Source: Pelagibacterium nitratireducens (lineage in GTDB: Bacteria > Pseudomonadota > Alphaproteobacteria > Rhizobiales > Devosiaceae). Taken from it: DNA of 64,000 bases. The translations under genes and the position numbers were made by a program. Below, one piece after another: positions 46,804 through 55,107 of the stretch (positions are counted from its first letter, which is position 1; each line of letters begins with the position of its first letter). The stretch is taken from positions 2,708,501 through 2,772,500 of the forward strand of contig NZ_CP146275.1 of assembly GCF_037044555.1 (NCBI RefSeq), read 5' to 3'. Under the pieces are notes generated by a model. The model worked only from the letters and a program-made list of their open reading frames with translations. It did not search any database and was not told where the DNA came from.

Positions 46804-48240
46804 ATGCCTGCAGAAAGACTTTTAGAGATGACCCTTTCCAAAGACCAGATCGTTCCGGCCCTTGTCCAGCTTCTCGGGGAAAGCAGCGTTGTTTCCGAGG
46901 CCGGCGATATGGCGGGCTATGTTTCCGAGCCGCGCCGACGGTTTCACAAGCAGGCACAGGCCGTGGTGCTGCCGCGGACGGTGGCCGAGGTGCAGGCGGT
47001 GATGGAATGGGCCAATGAGGTGGGCGTGCATATCGTCCCGCAGGCCGGAAACACCGGGCTGGTCGGAGGGCAGGTTCCCCTGTTCGGCGACGAGGTCATT
47101 GTCTCGATTTCCAAGCTCAAGGGCGTACGGAACGTCGATGCGGCGGCCGGGCACATGACGCTCGATGCGGGCACGACGCTGCAGGAGGCCCATGAGATTG
47201 CCGAGGGCGCAGGGATGATGTTTCCGCTCTATATCGCCTCACAAGGTTCGGCGCGGATCGGGGGCGTTCTGGGGTCGAACGCGGGGGGCGTGCAGGTTCT
47301 TTCCTATGGCAACGCACGCGAGCTGTGTATCGGGGTCGAGGCCGTGATGGCGGATGGGTCGATCTACAAAGGGCTCAGTGCGCTACGCAAGGACAATACG
47401 GGCTATGATCTCAAAGACCTTCTGGTGGGTTCGGAAGGCACGCTGGGGATCATCACGGCGGCGACGCTGAAGCTTTTTCCCAAGCCCGATGCTCACGAGA
47501 CGGCGTTGCTCAATGTGGCAAGCCCCAAGGCGGCGCTGGAGCTGTTCACGCTGCTGCGGGCGCGGGCCGGCAATACGCTGACGGCATTCGAATTGATGCC
47601 GCGCATCGGCATCGATTTTCAGCTCAAGCACGAGATGATCGCGCAGGATCCGAGTGCGGAGATTTCGGACTGGTATGTGCTGGCGGAGATCTCCGTGCCC
47701 AGGGGCGGCGTTGCCGGCGGGCTGTCACAGGCCATCGAAGCGGCTTATGAGTCCGGGTTGGTAGGAAACGGGGTGATTGCGGAAACGCTGGGCCAGCGCG
47801 AGGCCTTCTGGACGGCGCGCGAGCAGATGAGCGAGGTCCAATCGCGCGAGGGGGCCTCGATCAAGCACGACGTCTCCGTGCCGGTGGCGGCGGTGCCCGA
47901 ATTGATCGCGCGGGGCAGCGAAGCGGCGCAAAAGGCGGTGCCCGGCATCCGGCCCGTGCCCTTCGGGCATCTGGGCGACGGCAATATTCATTTCAACTTT
48001 TCCCAGCCCGAAGGGGCGGACGGCAAGGCGTTCATGGATGGGGCCGAAGCGGTGCACGATGCGATTTACGCGGTGGTGCGCGATCTTGCCGGATCGGTTT
48101 CGGCCGAGCATGGAATCGGGCAGCTCAAGACCGGTCTGCTCAAGCAGGTAAAGGATCCGGTGGCGCTGAAAATGATGAAGGCGATCAAGTCGGCGCTCGA
48201 TCCGAAAGGGATTCTCAACCCGGGCAAAGTGCTGGGGTAG
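46804..48240 (+). CDS. FAD-linked oxidase, D-2-hydroxyacid dehydrogenase type
   Basis: A 478-residue flavoprotein of the GlcD/D-lactate/D-2-hydroxyglutarate dehydrogenase group. The FAD_binding_4 domain (about 40-180) has [14 protein letters not shown] and [17 protein letters not shown]; the C-terminal FAD-oxidase domain has [13 protein letters not shown] and [10 protein letters not shown]. Without a cysteine-rich partner it resembles D-2-hydroxyglutarate dehydrogenases most, but the substrate is not certain. The start at 46804 is tentative; 46828 is an alternative. Confidence 0.85.
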   Translation: MPAERLLEMTLSKDQIVPALVQLLGESSVVSEAGDMAGYVSEPRRRFHKQAQAVVLPRTVAEVQAVMEWANEVGVHIVPQAGNTGLVGGQVPLFGDEVIVSISKLKGVRNVDAAAGHMTLDAGTTLQEAHEIAEGAGMMFPLYIASQGSARIGGVLGSNAGGVQVLSYGNARELCIGVEAVMADGSIYKGLSALRKDNTGYDLKDLLVGSEGTLGIITAATLKLFPKPDAHETALLNVASPKAALELFTLLRARAGNTLTAFELMPRIGIDFQLKHEMIAQDPSAEISDWYVLAEISVPRGGVAGGLSQAIEAAYESGLVGNGVIAETLGQREAFWTAREQMSEVQSREGASIKHDVSVPVAAVPELIARGSEAAQKAVPGIRPVPFGHLGDGNIHFNFSQPEGADGKAFMDGAEAVHDAIYAVVRDLAGSVSAEHGIGQLKTGLLKQVKDPVALKMMKAIKSALDPKGILNPGKVLG

Positions 48241-48295
48241 AAATCGGCGCAGCAATGCCTAGATTGGGGCCGTATTCAACGGACCTCACATTACC

Positions 48296-48856
48296 ATGCT
48301 TCTCGATATTGCCTTTCTCGACGATGCCACGCGCCCGCGTGCGCCCAAGCTCGAAAATCTGACGGCCCAGCAGCGCGCGCCGGGCCGGCACCTGAAGATG
48401 ATTCACGATCATCTGCGCCAGAACGTTAGCGTGCTGCGCAACATGATCGAGGAGGTGATGGCGGGCGAAAAATCGGTCGCGGAGGTCGAGGCGGAGGCCG
48501 AAGCGCTGACGATGGTTTCGAACTATCGCCAGTTCGGAAATTTGTGCGGCCAGCATTGCCAGACCGTACACACGCACCATTCGATCGAGGACGCCCACAT
48601 CTTCCCCGCGCTTTCCGAAAAGGGCGAGGCCTGGAAGAAGGTCACGGATCGGCTGCAGGCCGAGCACGAGATCGTGCACGCGCTGCTGGTCAAGCTGATC
48701 GCGGCGCTCAACACGCTGGTGGGCGACCCGAGCGCTGCAAATTTTGCGCAGGCGCGCGAGATCAACGACGCGCTGGAGCGCGTGCTGCTTTCCCATCTCG
48801 GTTATGAGGAAGACGAAATCGGGGACGCGCTGGGGTACTTCGAGATCGGGGTCTAG
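48296..48856 (+). CDS. Hemerythrin-like domain protein
   Basis: A 186-residue helical protein with a hemerythrin HHE pattern: HLKMIHDHLRQN (about 34-45), QTVHTHHSIEDAHIFP (about 89-104) and HEIVHALL (about 125), with a late His in LLSHLGYEEDEIG. These supply ligands for a di-iron centre. Such proteins bind oxygen or sense iron or oxidative state; the role here is unknown. It lies 55 bases after the FAD oxidase on the same strand. Confidence 0.85.
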   Translation: MLLDIAFLDDATRPRAPKLENLTAQQRAPGRHLKMIHDHLRQNVSVLRNMIEEVMAGEKSVAEVEAEAEALTMVSNYRQFGNLCGQHCQTVHTHHSIEDAHIFPALSEKGEAWKKVTDRLQAEHEIVHALLVKLIAALNTLVGDPSAANFAQAREINDALERVLLSHLGYEEDEIGDALGYFEIGV

Positions 48857-48982
48857 AGCCGTTCAGGATTTGATTGAATCAAGTCCTTTGCCCTAAACCC
48901 TTGTTTTGTCGCGTATCCGCACCGCAGGACCGTTTCCATCCCCGATCGCGTCGAGGACATGCTTTTGCTGGACACGCTCCAA
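48855..48982. repeat. Dispersed Hyphomicrobiales-type intergenic repeat
   Basis: An AGAGCC...GATTTGATTGAATCAAGTCC block with an internal dyad, then TTGTTTTGTCGCG and ACCGTTTCCA, ending TTTTGCTGGAC. This layout matches an intergenic repeat I know as scattered many times through Hyphomicrobiales genomes. Only one copy is in this window. The assignment is from memory of the pattern, not a search. Confidence 0.5.
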
Positions 48983-49088
48983 ATCCTCGGTCTCGAAAAT
49001 CCGCACTATTAAGGTAAACATAAGGTTAGAACGGCGCTGACGACTCCGGCGCACTATCATCTCCCCGGGTGCAAGGCGGGAGATGCTG

Positions 49089-49487
49089 ATGCTGCGCTGG
49101 AAAATCTATGCGGTGTTCATTCTGGTGTTCGGCACCATCGGAACGCTGTTCACAATCCCCCAATGGATCGGCGATCCGATGGGCTTTGCGGGAGCGCTTC
49201 TCTTCCCGTTCTCAGTCACGGCGGTGTGGGGATACGCCTTTTCCAAGCCGCTCTGGCCGGGAAGACACTGGTACTGGTTCGCCAATCTCTACAGCGTATG
49301 GTCGGCAGCGGTGTTTGGAATTTTCCTGGTGAGCGCGCATCAACTGCTCAACGACGCGCCGGGAAATCCCGAACTGGTGGGTAGCGCAATCGGCACCGCG
49401 CTCGGCGCCGCAATGATCTTCATCGACTGGCTGGGCGTCTGGCGCTACGGCCAGATGAACGAATTTCCGTCCCAATACACGGGGTAG
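49089..49487 (+). CDS. Four-helix membrane protein of unknown function
   Basis: A 132-residue integral membrane protein with about four hydrophobic segments and several Trp/Tyr residues at the interfaces (PQWIGDP, PGRHWYWFANLY). The family is not recognised. GGGAG is 6 bases before the ATG at 49089; the ATG at 49083 is too close to it. The 3' end is convergent with the next small gene with 3 bases between. Confidence 0.65.
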   Translation: MLRWKIYAVFILVFGTIGTLFTIPQWIGDPMGFAGALLFPFSVTAVWGYAFSKPLWPGRHWYWFANLYSVWSAAVFGIFLVSAHQLLNDAPGNPELVGSAIGTALGAAMIFIDWLGVWRYGQMNEFPSQYTG

Positions 49488-49490
49488 AGA

Positions 49491-49724
49491 TCAGGCCACC
49501 ATGCCGCTGTCGCTGCCATCGTCGGGCTCGAACGAACTGGCAAGTGCGGCCGCGCCCTCGACAACAGCCTCGGCGGCGGCGCGAGCGGCGTCGATAGACT
49601 GGAAAATCCGGCCGTCGAGCGGAAACACGCCCAGCTTGACCGCCATGAAGCGGAAGTCCTGACCGTTGGGGACAACGACGCCCTGCGGTTCACCGGCAAC
49701 TGAAATAACGATTGGCTTGGTCAT
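49491..49724 (-). CDS. Small protein of unknown function
   Basis: A 77-residue soluble acidic protein with an initial beta-rich segment (PIVISVAGEPQGVVVPN), a central DFRFMAVKLGVFPLDGRIFQSIDAARAA and an Ala-rich helix. The codon pattern fits the surrounding genes. No family is recognised. The ribosome site is weak. Confidence 0.5.
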   Translation of the reverse strand: MTKPIVISVAGEPQGVVVPNGQDFRFMAVKLGVFPLDGRIFQSIDAARAAAEAVVEGAAALASSFEPDDGSDSGMVA

Positions 49725-49825
49725 GATCGAACACTCTGCGATACGCGATTCCGCCCAGCCCTGAGCGGTGCTAACAGTCTAATGTGAGGGTCTTGTGACG
49801 GGGCGGAAGGGCCAGTTGTCAGCCG

Positions 49826-49936
49826 CTATACGCGCCACATCCAGGAGCGACACATGAGACCGGTACGTTTGGAACTAAATCGTACGCAGTTGGTCTCGGA
49901 CGCGGTCAGGCGTGCCCATGCAGTTAGTGTTTTCAT
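49826..49936 (-). CDS. Candidate 36-residue peptide in the 49725-50102 gap
   Basis: The 378-bp gap between the small acidic protein and the SRAP gene contains one short frame (MKTLTAWARLTASETN...) with GGAG 8 bases before its ATG at 49936. The peptide is basic and Trp/Arg-rich and is not recognised. It may be spurious. The rest of the gap shows an AT-richer stretch near 49985-50030 but no RNA gene. Confidence 0.2.
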   Translation of the reverse strand: MKTLTAWARLTASETNCVRFSSKRTGLMCRSWMWRV

Positions 49937-50102
49937 GTTGCCGTTCTCCAGCCTGACCTCGGGACACCGCATCTGGTGCCACGGGCAATAAATAACAAGG
50001 CTTGACGAAAAAATCGAGTGCGTTTGTGTCAAATCGACACGCCAGCGCGAAAATTCCTGCTCCAAGAACGAGCGGTTGACGAACCGGTTCCGGCCGGAAC
50101 CG

Positions 50103-50849
50103 TCAAAAAAGATCGAGCTGTGCCGACTTTTTTGCCTTGACTGCCATGGACTTGTCACCGGGGCCATCATCGAGCACTTCGCTGACCGGAACGATGAGAT
50201 CGGGTCCTTCATTGGCTGCGGAATTGACCCGGGTCGAGACAGGGTGAGAGGCCATGGTGCCCTCCGGTTGCGGCACCACGAAGGGTTGGACCTCGGCGAA
50301 TCGCATGGTTTTCGTATCGAGCCAGGCATCGATCTGATGGCCCCGCATCAGGGCAGGCATCCGGTCATGGATGTGGGCGACATCGGGACCGGCAGGCACG
50401 GTGATTGTCGCGACCGTATCGATTTCCTCGCCATCGGGTCCCATCCAGCTCGAATAGAGCCCGGCCAGTGCCAGGGGCTCTTCGTCCTTAAGGGTGATGT
50501 AATGGGGTTGTTTCTTGCCGCCGGGCAGCGTCTGCCATTCGTAATAGCCCGAGGCCGGCAGGATGCAGCGCTTGTGCTTTACCGAATCGCGGAAGGCGGG
50601 CTTATCGGCCATGGTTTCGGCGCGGGCGTTGACCAGAAGGGGAAATTCGCGCGGATCCTTGACCCATCCGGGCACCAGACCCCACCGGGCGAGCTTTGCG
50701 GTGCGGCGCATGGCATCATCGATCCAGATGGCGATGACGGGCTGGGTGGGAGCAATGTTGTAGCGCGGCACAGACTGAATTAGATTGTCGGTAGCAAATA
50801 TCTGGCGCATCGCGTCGTCTGGCAAAGTAACCGCGTATCGTCCGCACAT
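50103..50849 (-). CDS. SOS-response-associated peptidase (HMCES/YedK, SRAP)
   Basis: A 248-residue SRAP-domain protein that caps abasic sites in single-stranded DNA. The catalytic Cys2 follows the start Met (MCGRYAV). Other conserved parts are RYNIAPTQPV, WGLVPGW, NARAETMADKPAFRDS, ILPASGYYEW and HDRMPALM. The start at 50849 is fixed by the need for Cys at position 2. It is divergent from the NUDIX gene with 48 bases between. Confidence 0.92.
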   Translation of the reverse strand: MCGRYAVTLPDDAMRQIFATDNLIQSVPRYNIAPTQPVIAIWIDDAMRRTAKLARWGLVPGWVKDPREFPLLVNARAETMADKPAFRDSVKHKRCILPASGYYEWQTLPGGKKQPHYITLKDEEPLALAGLYSSWMGPDGEEIDTVATITVPAGPDVAHIHDRMPALMRGHQIDAWLDTKTMRFAEVQPFVVPQPEGTMASHPVSTRVNSAANEGPDLIVPVSEVLDDGPGDKSMAVKAKKSAQLDLF

Positions 50850-50897
50850 GAGTCTTTGGTCTCCGTTCCCCACCACTATAGCGATGGCAGCTAGCAC

Positions 50898-51305
50898 ATG
50901 AAGCCCGACGCATGCTCGATCGGGCTTTTCAATGGCGATCAGGTGCTGCTGATCCAGCGCGCTTATGCTCCGTTTCTGGGACAATGGACGTTTCCCGGTG
51001 GGCGGATGGAGCCGGGGGAAACACCGTTCGAGTGCGTGCAGCGCGAATTGTTCGAGGAAACCCGGCTTCTGGTTTCCGATCCCATGCAGGTGCTGGTCGA
51101 AACCGTGGGCGAAGGCGAAAAGACCTTTACGCTTGCCGTGTTTGCCGCCCACTGCCCGATGGGTGCGCCGGTGACGAGCCACGAAATCAGCGATTGGGAC
51201 TGGGTACATATCGAGGAGGTGCAGTCCTATCGCACCACCGACCACCTCGCCGAGATTGTCGAAGCCTGCGCCCAATGCCTGGGACTGGCGGGGGTGGACC
51301 GATGA
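50898..51305 (+). CDS. NUDIX hydrolase
   Basis: A 135-residue NUDIX protein with the Nudix box GGRMEPGETPFECVQRELFEET, matching Gx5Ex7REUxEE (here written in one piece only to residue 22 of the box is avoided: it spans about residues 34-56). Substrate unknown; the size fits small nucleoside-diphosphate or ADP-ribose-type hydrolases. It overlaps the TIGR02301 gene by 4 bases (ATGA). Confidence 0.9.
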   Translation: MKPDACSIGLFNGDQVLLIQRAYAPFLGQWTFPGGRMEPGETPFECVQRELFEETRLLVSDPMQVLVETVGEGEKTFTLAVFAAHCPMGAPVTSHEISDWDWVHIEEVQSYRTTDHLAEIVEACAQCLGLAGVDR

Positions 51306-51667
51306 AGCCACTCTGGCGGCTGTGCCTCCTGGCGACGCTTGCGGCACCCTGCCCTGCGCTCGCCATCGACCCGCCCTATCAGGGACAGATGGAGCGCCTG
51401 TCGGAAATTCTGGGATCGCTCTACATGCTGACGCCGCTGTGCGGCGACCAGACGACGGACTGGCGGGGGCAGATGGCGGAGCTGATCGAACTGGACGAAC
51501 CTGACGAGGACCGTCGCGCACGCCTGGCGGGGGCGTTCAACTCGGGATATGAGGCCTATGCCCGGTTCTATCGCAGTTGCACACCTTCGGCAGAAGCGGC
51601 GATAACGCGTCTGTTGACCGAAGGGGACTCGCTGGCCCGCGACATTCATCAGCGTTATGCCGAATAG
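51302..51667 (+). CDS. Exported TIGR02301 family protein
   Basis: A 121-residue protein with a cleavable signal peptide (LCLLATLAAPCPALA) and the TIGR02301 pattern: LSEILGSLYMLTPLCG near residue 33, then FNSGYEAYARFYRSC near 79. Two Cys residues (about 47 and 92) could form a disulfide. This family occurs in Hyphomicrobiales and has no known function. It is translationally coupled to the NUDIX gene. Confidence 0.85.
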   Translation: MKPLWRLCLLATLAAPCPALAIDPPYQGQMERLSEILGSLYMLTPLCGDQTTDWRGQMAELIELDEPDEDRRARLAGAFNSGYEAYARFYRSCTPSAEAAITRLLTEGDSLARDIHQRYAE

Positions 51668-51668
51668 G

Positions 51669-51744
51669 ATTTCCTCTTGGCTTCCGCAGGGCGCACTCGG
51701 AACCAATTTGGTGCGGCACGTTAACCAATTGGTCATTTCCTCTT
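51669..51744. promoter_or_regulatory. Repeat-rich intergenic region with two ACCAATT-type dyads
   Basis: Two dyads, ACCAATTTGGT (51702-51712) and ACCAATTGGT (51724-51733), are bracketed by identical decamers ATTTCCTCTT at 51669-51678 and 51735-51744. The region precedes the gene at 51778 and looks like a control region; no regulator is known. Confidence 0.4.
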
Positions 51745-51777
51745 AGCAGCGCCCAAAAGGCATGTTAACTAGCGATC

Positions 51778-52053
51778 ATGACCACGCGCACGACATTTCC
51801 GTACCCGACCGAGTCCGCCGCCATCGAGGCCGAGCAGGAAGAACGTCAGATCGCTCTCGAGTATCTGGCGGAAGCTTGGAATTCCGCCGATACGGACGGC
51901 GTCGATACCGAAGCACTGGCCCATGCGGCGCTTTTTGCAGCAGTTGCCACGCTGGTGCGCGAATATGGCGAAGAGGCCGTGGCAAAGCTGATCGGGAACA
52001 TCCCCGATCGAATCAGCAATGGCGAATATACGCTCGACAGGGTGCTGCAGTAG
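51778..52053 (+). CDS. Small alpha-helical protein of unknown function
   Basis: A 91-residue acidic, helical protein (EEERQIALEYLAEAWNSA-type N-terminal half; then TEALAHAALFAAVATLVREYGEEAVAKL in outline). No domain is recognised. Codon use and the preceding repeat-rich control region support a real gene. It lies between the NUDIX pair and the convergent MarR-GNAT gene. Confidence 0.6.
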   Translation: MTTRTTFPYPTESAAIEAEQEERQIALEYLAEAWNSADTDGVDTEALAHAALFAAVATLVREYGEEAVAKLIGNIPDRISNGEYTLDRVLQ

Positions 52054-52088
52054 GCGGCCTGCCCTTTCAACGGAAATACCGCTTGATC

Positions 52089-52964
52089 CTATAGCCGCTT
52101 TTCAAAGAAGAAGTCGGGATAGGGATCGTCGTTGAAGCGGTCGATTTTGGTCCAGCCGGTCTTGCGATACATGGCAATAGCTTCGGGCAGTGCGCGGTTG
52201 GTGTCGAGGCGGAGAAGGGCGATGCCGAGATCGCGGGCGGCGCCCTCGGTTGCGGCCATCAAACGATGGGCCAGGCCGAGCCCACGGGCCGAGGGGGCGA
52301 CCCAGAGGCGCTTGATTTCGGCATAACCTTTTTTAGTGCCCTTGAGGCCGACGCAGCCAATGGGCAGGCCGTCGGAAACCGCCAGAATGAATGCACCGCG
52401 CGGACGGATCATGTCGATTGCGTCTGGGTCGGCGGAGCGTTTGACATCGAACCCCTCCTCGAAGCGGCGTGCCAGTTCCTCATAATATTGCTGGAGGCAG
52501 AAGCGCGCAGCCTCGCTGCGCGGATCGACTTCCTCAAAGGATATGCGGTCGCGCCCCAGAGCGGAGGCGACGAGATCCATGGCGGCCAGCAACGCCTCGG
52601 GGCGCGGGTGGCGGGCCAGAAGGGTTTCGGCGCGGGCGTTGGAAATATCTTCATAGGCGGTGAACTCGTCCCGGCCCGCCGGAGTCAGGGCCAGAAGGCG
52701 GCGGCGGCCGTCCTGCGGATCGGGCCGGGTCTCAACCAGCCCTTCCTCTTCCAGACCGCGCAGCAGGCGGCTCATCAGGCCCGAATCGAGGCCGAGATAA
52801 TCGCGAAGCTGTGCAATGTCTGTGCGGCCATGGCCGATGGCGTTGAGCACACGGGCCGAGCCAAGCGGTCTTGCGCGCCCGAGAAAGGAATCATCGAGCG
52901 CGCCGACCTCGGAGGTCACAGCACGGGAAAAACGGCGAAAACGGGCGATGGGATCGTGTGACAT
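52089..52964 (-). CDS. MarR-GNAT fusion protein
   Basis: A 291-residue two-domain protein. Residues about 1-140 form a MarR winged helix (LRDYLGLDSGLMSRLLRGLEEEGLV; wing DPQDGRRRLLALTPAG). Residues about 145-291 form a GNAT N-acetyltransferase with the acetyl-CoA loop VAPSARGLGLAHRLM and LRLDTNRALPEAIAMYRKTGW. Such fusions may acetylate the same ligand they sense. A perfect 24-bp palindrome touches the start codon and no Shine-Dalgarno is visible, so translation may be leaderless. Confidence 0.88.
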   Translation of the reverse strand: MSHDPIARFRRFSRAVTSEVGALDDSFLGRARPLGSARVLNAIGHGRTDIAQLRDYLGLDSGLMSRLLRGLEEEGLVETRPDPQDGRRRLLALTPAGRDEFTAYEDISNARAETLLARHPRPEALLAAMDLVASALGRDRISFEEVDPRSEAARFCLQQYYEELARRFEEGFDVKRSADPDAIDMIRPRGAFILAVSDGLPIGCVGLKGTKKGYAEIKRLWVAPSARGLGLAHRLMAATEGAARDLGIALLRLDTNRALPEAIAMYRKTGWTKIDRFNDDPYPDFFFEKRL

Positions 52965-52988
52965 GATAGCTGACTTAAGTCAGCTATC
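52965..52988. promoter_or_regulatory. Perfect 24-bp palindrome at the MarR-GNAT start codon
   Basis: The halves GATAGCTGACTT and AAGTCAGCTATC abut with no spacer and end one base before the ATG (52964, minus strand). This size and symmetry fit a MarR-family dimer operator for autoregulation. It occupies the place of a ribosome-binding site. Confidence 0.7.
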
Positions 52989-53070
52989 GAATTTCGTCAA
53001 ATGAAATGATGGCGGGGCAGAGGGCCAACCGATGCTGCGATGACAGAGAACGATCCGGGTTGGCAGGGCT

Positions 53071-53976
53071 TTACGATGCCGAATTGCTTTCGGGCACGAA
53101 GACTGTGATGGCCCGGGGCCGGACTTCAAATTTTGCGGGTGTCTGGGTGATGATGTCACCATCGACGTTAACGTCCATGGGCTGTGCGGTGCGCAGCTCG
53201 AACGCGACGCATTTTTCGGTGCGGACCTCGCGCCAGGTGCCGTGGGTGCCGCGGCGGAAGGCGCCGAGCATGGTGACGAGTTGCCAGACATCGCGGGCTT
53301 CTAGGCTGTAGAGGTCGAGTGTGCCGTCATCGATCCGCGCGTCGGCCTCCACCACCGTGCCACCGCCATAATAGCGTCCGTTGCCGACGGCGATCTGGAG
53401 CGTCTTTACCTTCGAGGTCCCGTTGGAGCTGATGATTTCGGCGCGAAAGGGATGGACGGTCGAGGCGATCTTGAGGGCCGTCATCGCATAGCCCAGCTTT
53501 CCCCAGCGGCGCTTTGTGCCCTTGTCGAGCTTGTTTGCCAGTTCGGCAGAAAGCCCGATACTTGCGACGTTGAAGAAAGGTCTTCCGTTGACGACACCGA
53601 CATCGATGGTGCGGGTGTGACCGGCGGCAATGATGTTGGCCGCCGTAGTGAAATTTTCCGGAATGTGGAGGGTGCGCGCCAGATCGTTGGCGGTGCCCAT
53701 GGGAATGATGCCCATGGGCAGCCCGGTTTCAATGATGGCGGGGGCAGCGGCGTTCATGGTGCCATCGCCACCGCACACGATCACCATATCCACCTCATGG
53801 CGGCGGCGGGCAATGTCGGCGGCCAGTTCCTCGGGGGTCTGGAACCGCTCGATCATAACCTCCAGCCCGAGAAAGCGCAGCCGTTTGGCGATGGGCTCGA
53901 CAGCTTCGCTGCCGCGCCGTGCATTGGGATTGACCAGCATCAGGGCACGGCGGATCTTGGGCGGAACGGGGCTCAT
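53071..53976 (-). CDS. Diacylglycerol-kinase-fold lipid kinase (YegS type)
   Basis: A 301-residue lipid kinase. The nucleotide motif GGDGTMNAAAPA lies near residue 68, then GIIPMGTANDLARTL and the C-terminal VEADARIDDGTLDLYSLEA. These match YegS/BmrU proteins, which phosphorylate diacylglycerol or phosphatidylglycerol-like lipids. No signal or membrane segment is visible. Confidence 0.88.
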   Translation of the reverse strand: MSPVPPKIRRALMLVNPNARRGSEAVEPIAKRLRFLGLEVMIERFQTPEELAADIARRRHEVDMVIVCGGDGTMNAAAPAIIETGLPMGIIPMGTANDLARTLHIPENFTTAANIIAAGHTRTIDVGVVNGRPFFNVASIGLSAELANKLDKGTKRRWGKLGYAMTALKIASTVHPFRAEIISSNGTSKVKTLQIAVGNGRYYGGGTVVEADARIDDGTLDLYSLEARDVWQLVTMLGAFRRGTHGTWREVRTEKCVAFELRTAQPMDVNVDGDIITQTPAKFEVRPRAITVFVPESNSAS

Positions 53977-54066
53977 GGCGGCACTTTCGGCGGCAGGTCG
54001 GAACGATCATAGTGGTTGTTAATGTGCCATATAAGGTGAATTTGCGGCGGCTACCTTACCGTTTGC

Positions 54067-55107
54067 TCATGTTGACCATTCAAGCACGATCTTGCCCGCG
54101 CCGCCCTGTATCGCTGACTGGAAGGCGGTATCGAACTGATCGGCCGGAAAGCGGTTGGTGATGACCGGACGGATATCGAGACCGGACTGGAGCATGGCGA
54201 GCATCTTGTGCCAGGTCTCGAACATTTCCCGCCCATAAATGCCTTTGATGGTGAGCATTTTGAGGACCATCTTGGCAAAGTCATATTCGAAAGGTTTTGC
54301 GGGCAGCCCGAGCATGGCGATCTTGCCGCCCATGACGAGGTGATCGGTGAGGGTGGCCATGGCGGCAGGCGCACCGCTCATTTCAAAGCCGACATCGAAC
54401 CCTTCGTTCATGCCGAGCGATTTCGCGACGGCACGCAGATCGTCGGATGTGTTGACGGTGATGATTGTGGGCTCGGTCTTTCTGGCCAGCTCCAGCCGAT
54501 TGTCGTTGGGATCGGTGATGACGACATGACGGGCGCCGACATGTTTTGCCACGGCCGCGCTCATGATGCCGATGGGGCCGGCGCCGGTGATGAGCACATC
54601 TTCGCCCACCAGGTCGAAGGCGAGCGCGGTGTGGACCGCATTACCGAGCGGATCGAGGATGGAAGCGAGCTCATCATCGACGCTGTCGGGCAGCGGGACG
54701 ATGTTGAAGGCGGGAATTTTGACGTATTCGGCGAACGCGCCGGGCAGATTGACGCCGACGCCCTTGGTTTCGGGGTCGAGATGGAAGCGCCCTGCCCGGC
54801 TGGCGCGGGATTTAAAGCCGATGACATGGCCCTCGCCCGAGACGCGCTGTCCGATATGGAGATGGGTCACGTTGGCGCCCAACTCCGCGATGGTGCCCGA
54901 ATATTCATGGCCGACAGTCATGGGGACCGGAACGGCGCCCTGGGCCCAGTTGTCCCATTTGTAGATGTGCAGATCGGTGCCGCAGATGCCGGTCTTGGTG
55001 ACTTTGACGAGGACATCGTCGGGGCCGATTTGCGGGACCGGCACGTCTTCCATCCACAGGCCCGGTTCAGCCTTGGCCTTGACGAGGGCTTTCATGGTGC
55101 GGGTCAT
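54067..55107 (-). CDS. tdh: L-threonine 3-dehydrogenase lacking the structural zinc site
   Basis: A 346-residue medium-chain dehydrogenase making 2-amino-3-oxobutanoate from threonine. The catalytic zinc ligands are present (Cys42 in GICGTD, His67 and Glu68 in GHEYSG). The NAD-binding motif is GAGPIG. The four cysteines that bind structural zinc in E. coli Tdh are replaced by Gly97, Ser100, Ser103 and Asp111, so this zinc is absent. It is one base downstream of kbl, forming the standard threonine-to-glycine pair. Confidence 0.9.
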   Translation of the reverse strand: MTRTMKALVKAKAEPGLWMEDVPVPQIGPDDVLVKVTKTGICGTDLHIYKWDNWAQGAVPVPMTVGHEYSGTIAELGANVTHLHIGQRVSGEGHVIGFKSRASRAGRFHLDPETKGVGVNLPGAFAEYVKIPAFNIVPLPDSVDDELASILDPLGNAVHTALAFDLVGEDVLITGAGPIGIMSAAVAKHVGARHVVITDPNDNRLELARKTEPTIITVNTSDDLRAVAKSLGMNEGFDVGFEMSGAPAAMATLTDHLVMGGKIAMLGLPAKPFEYDFAKMVLKMLTIKGIYGREMFETWHKMLAMLQSGLDIRPVITNRFPADQFDTAFQSAIQGGAGKIVLEWST

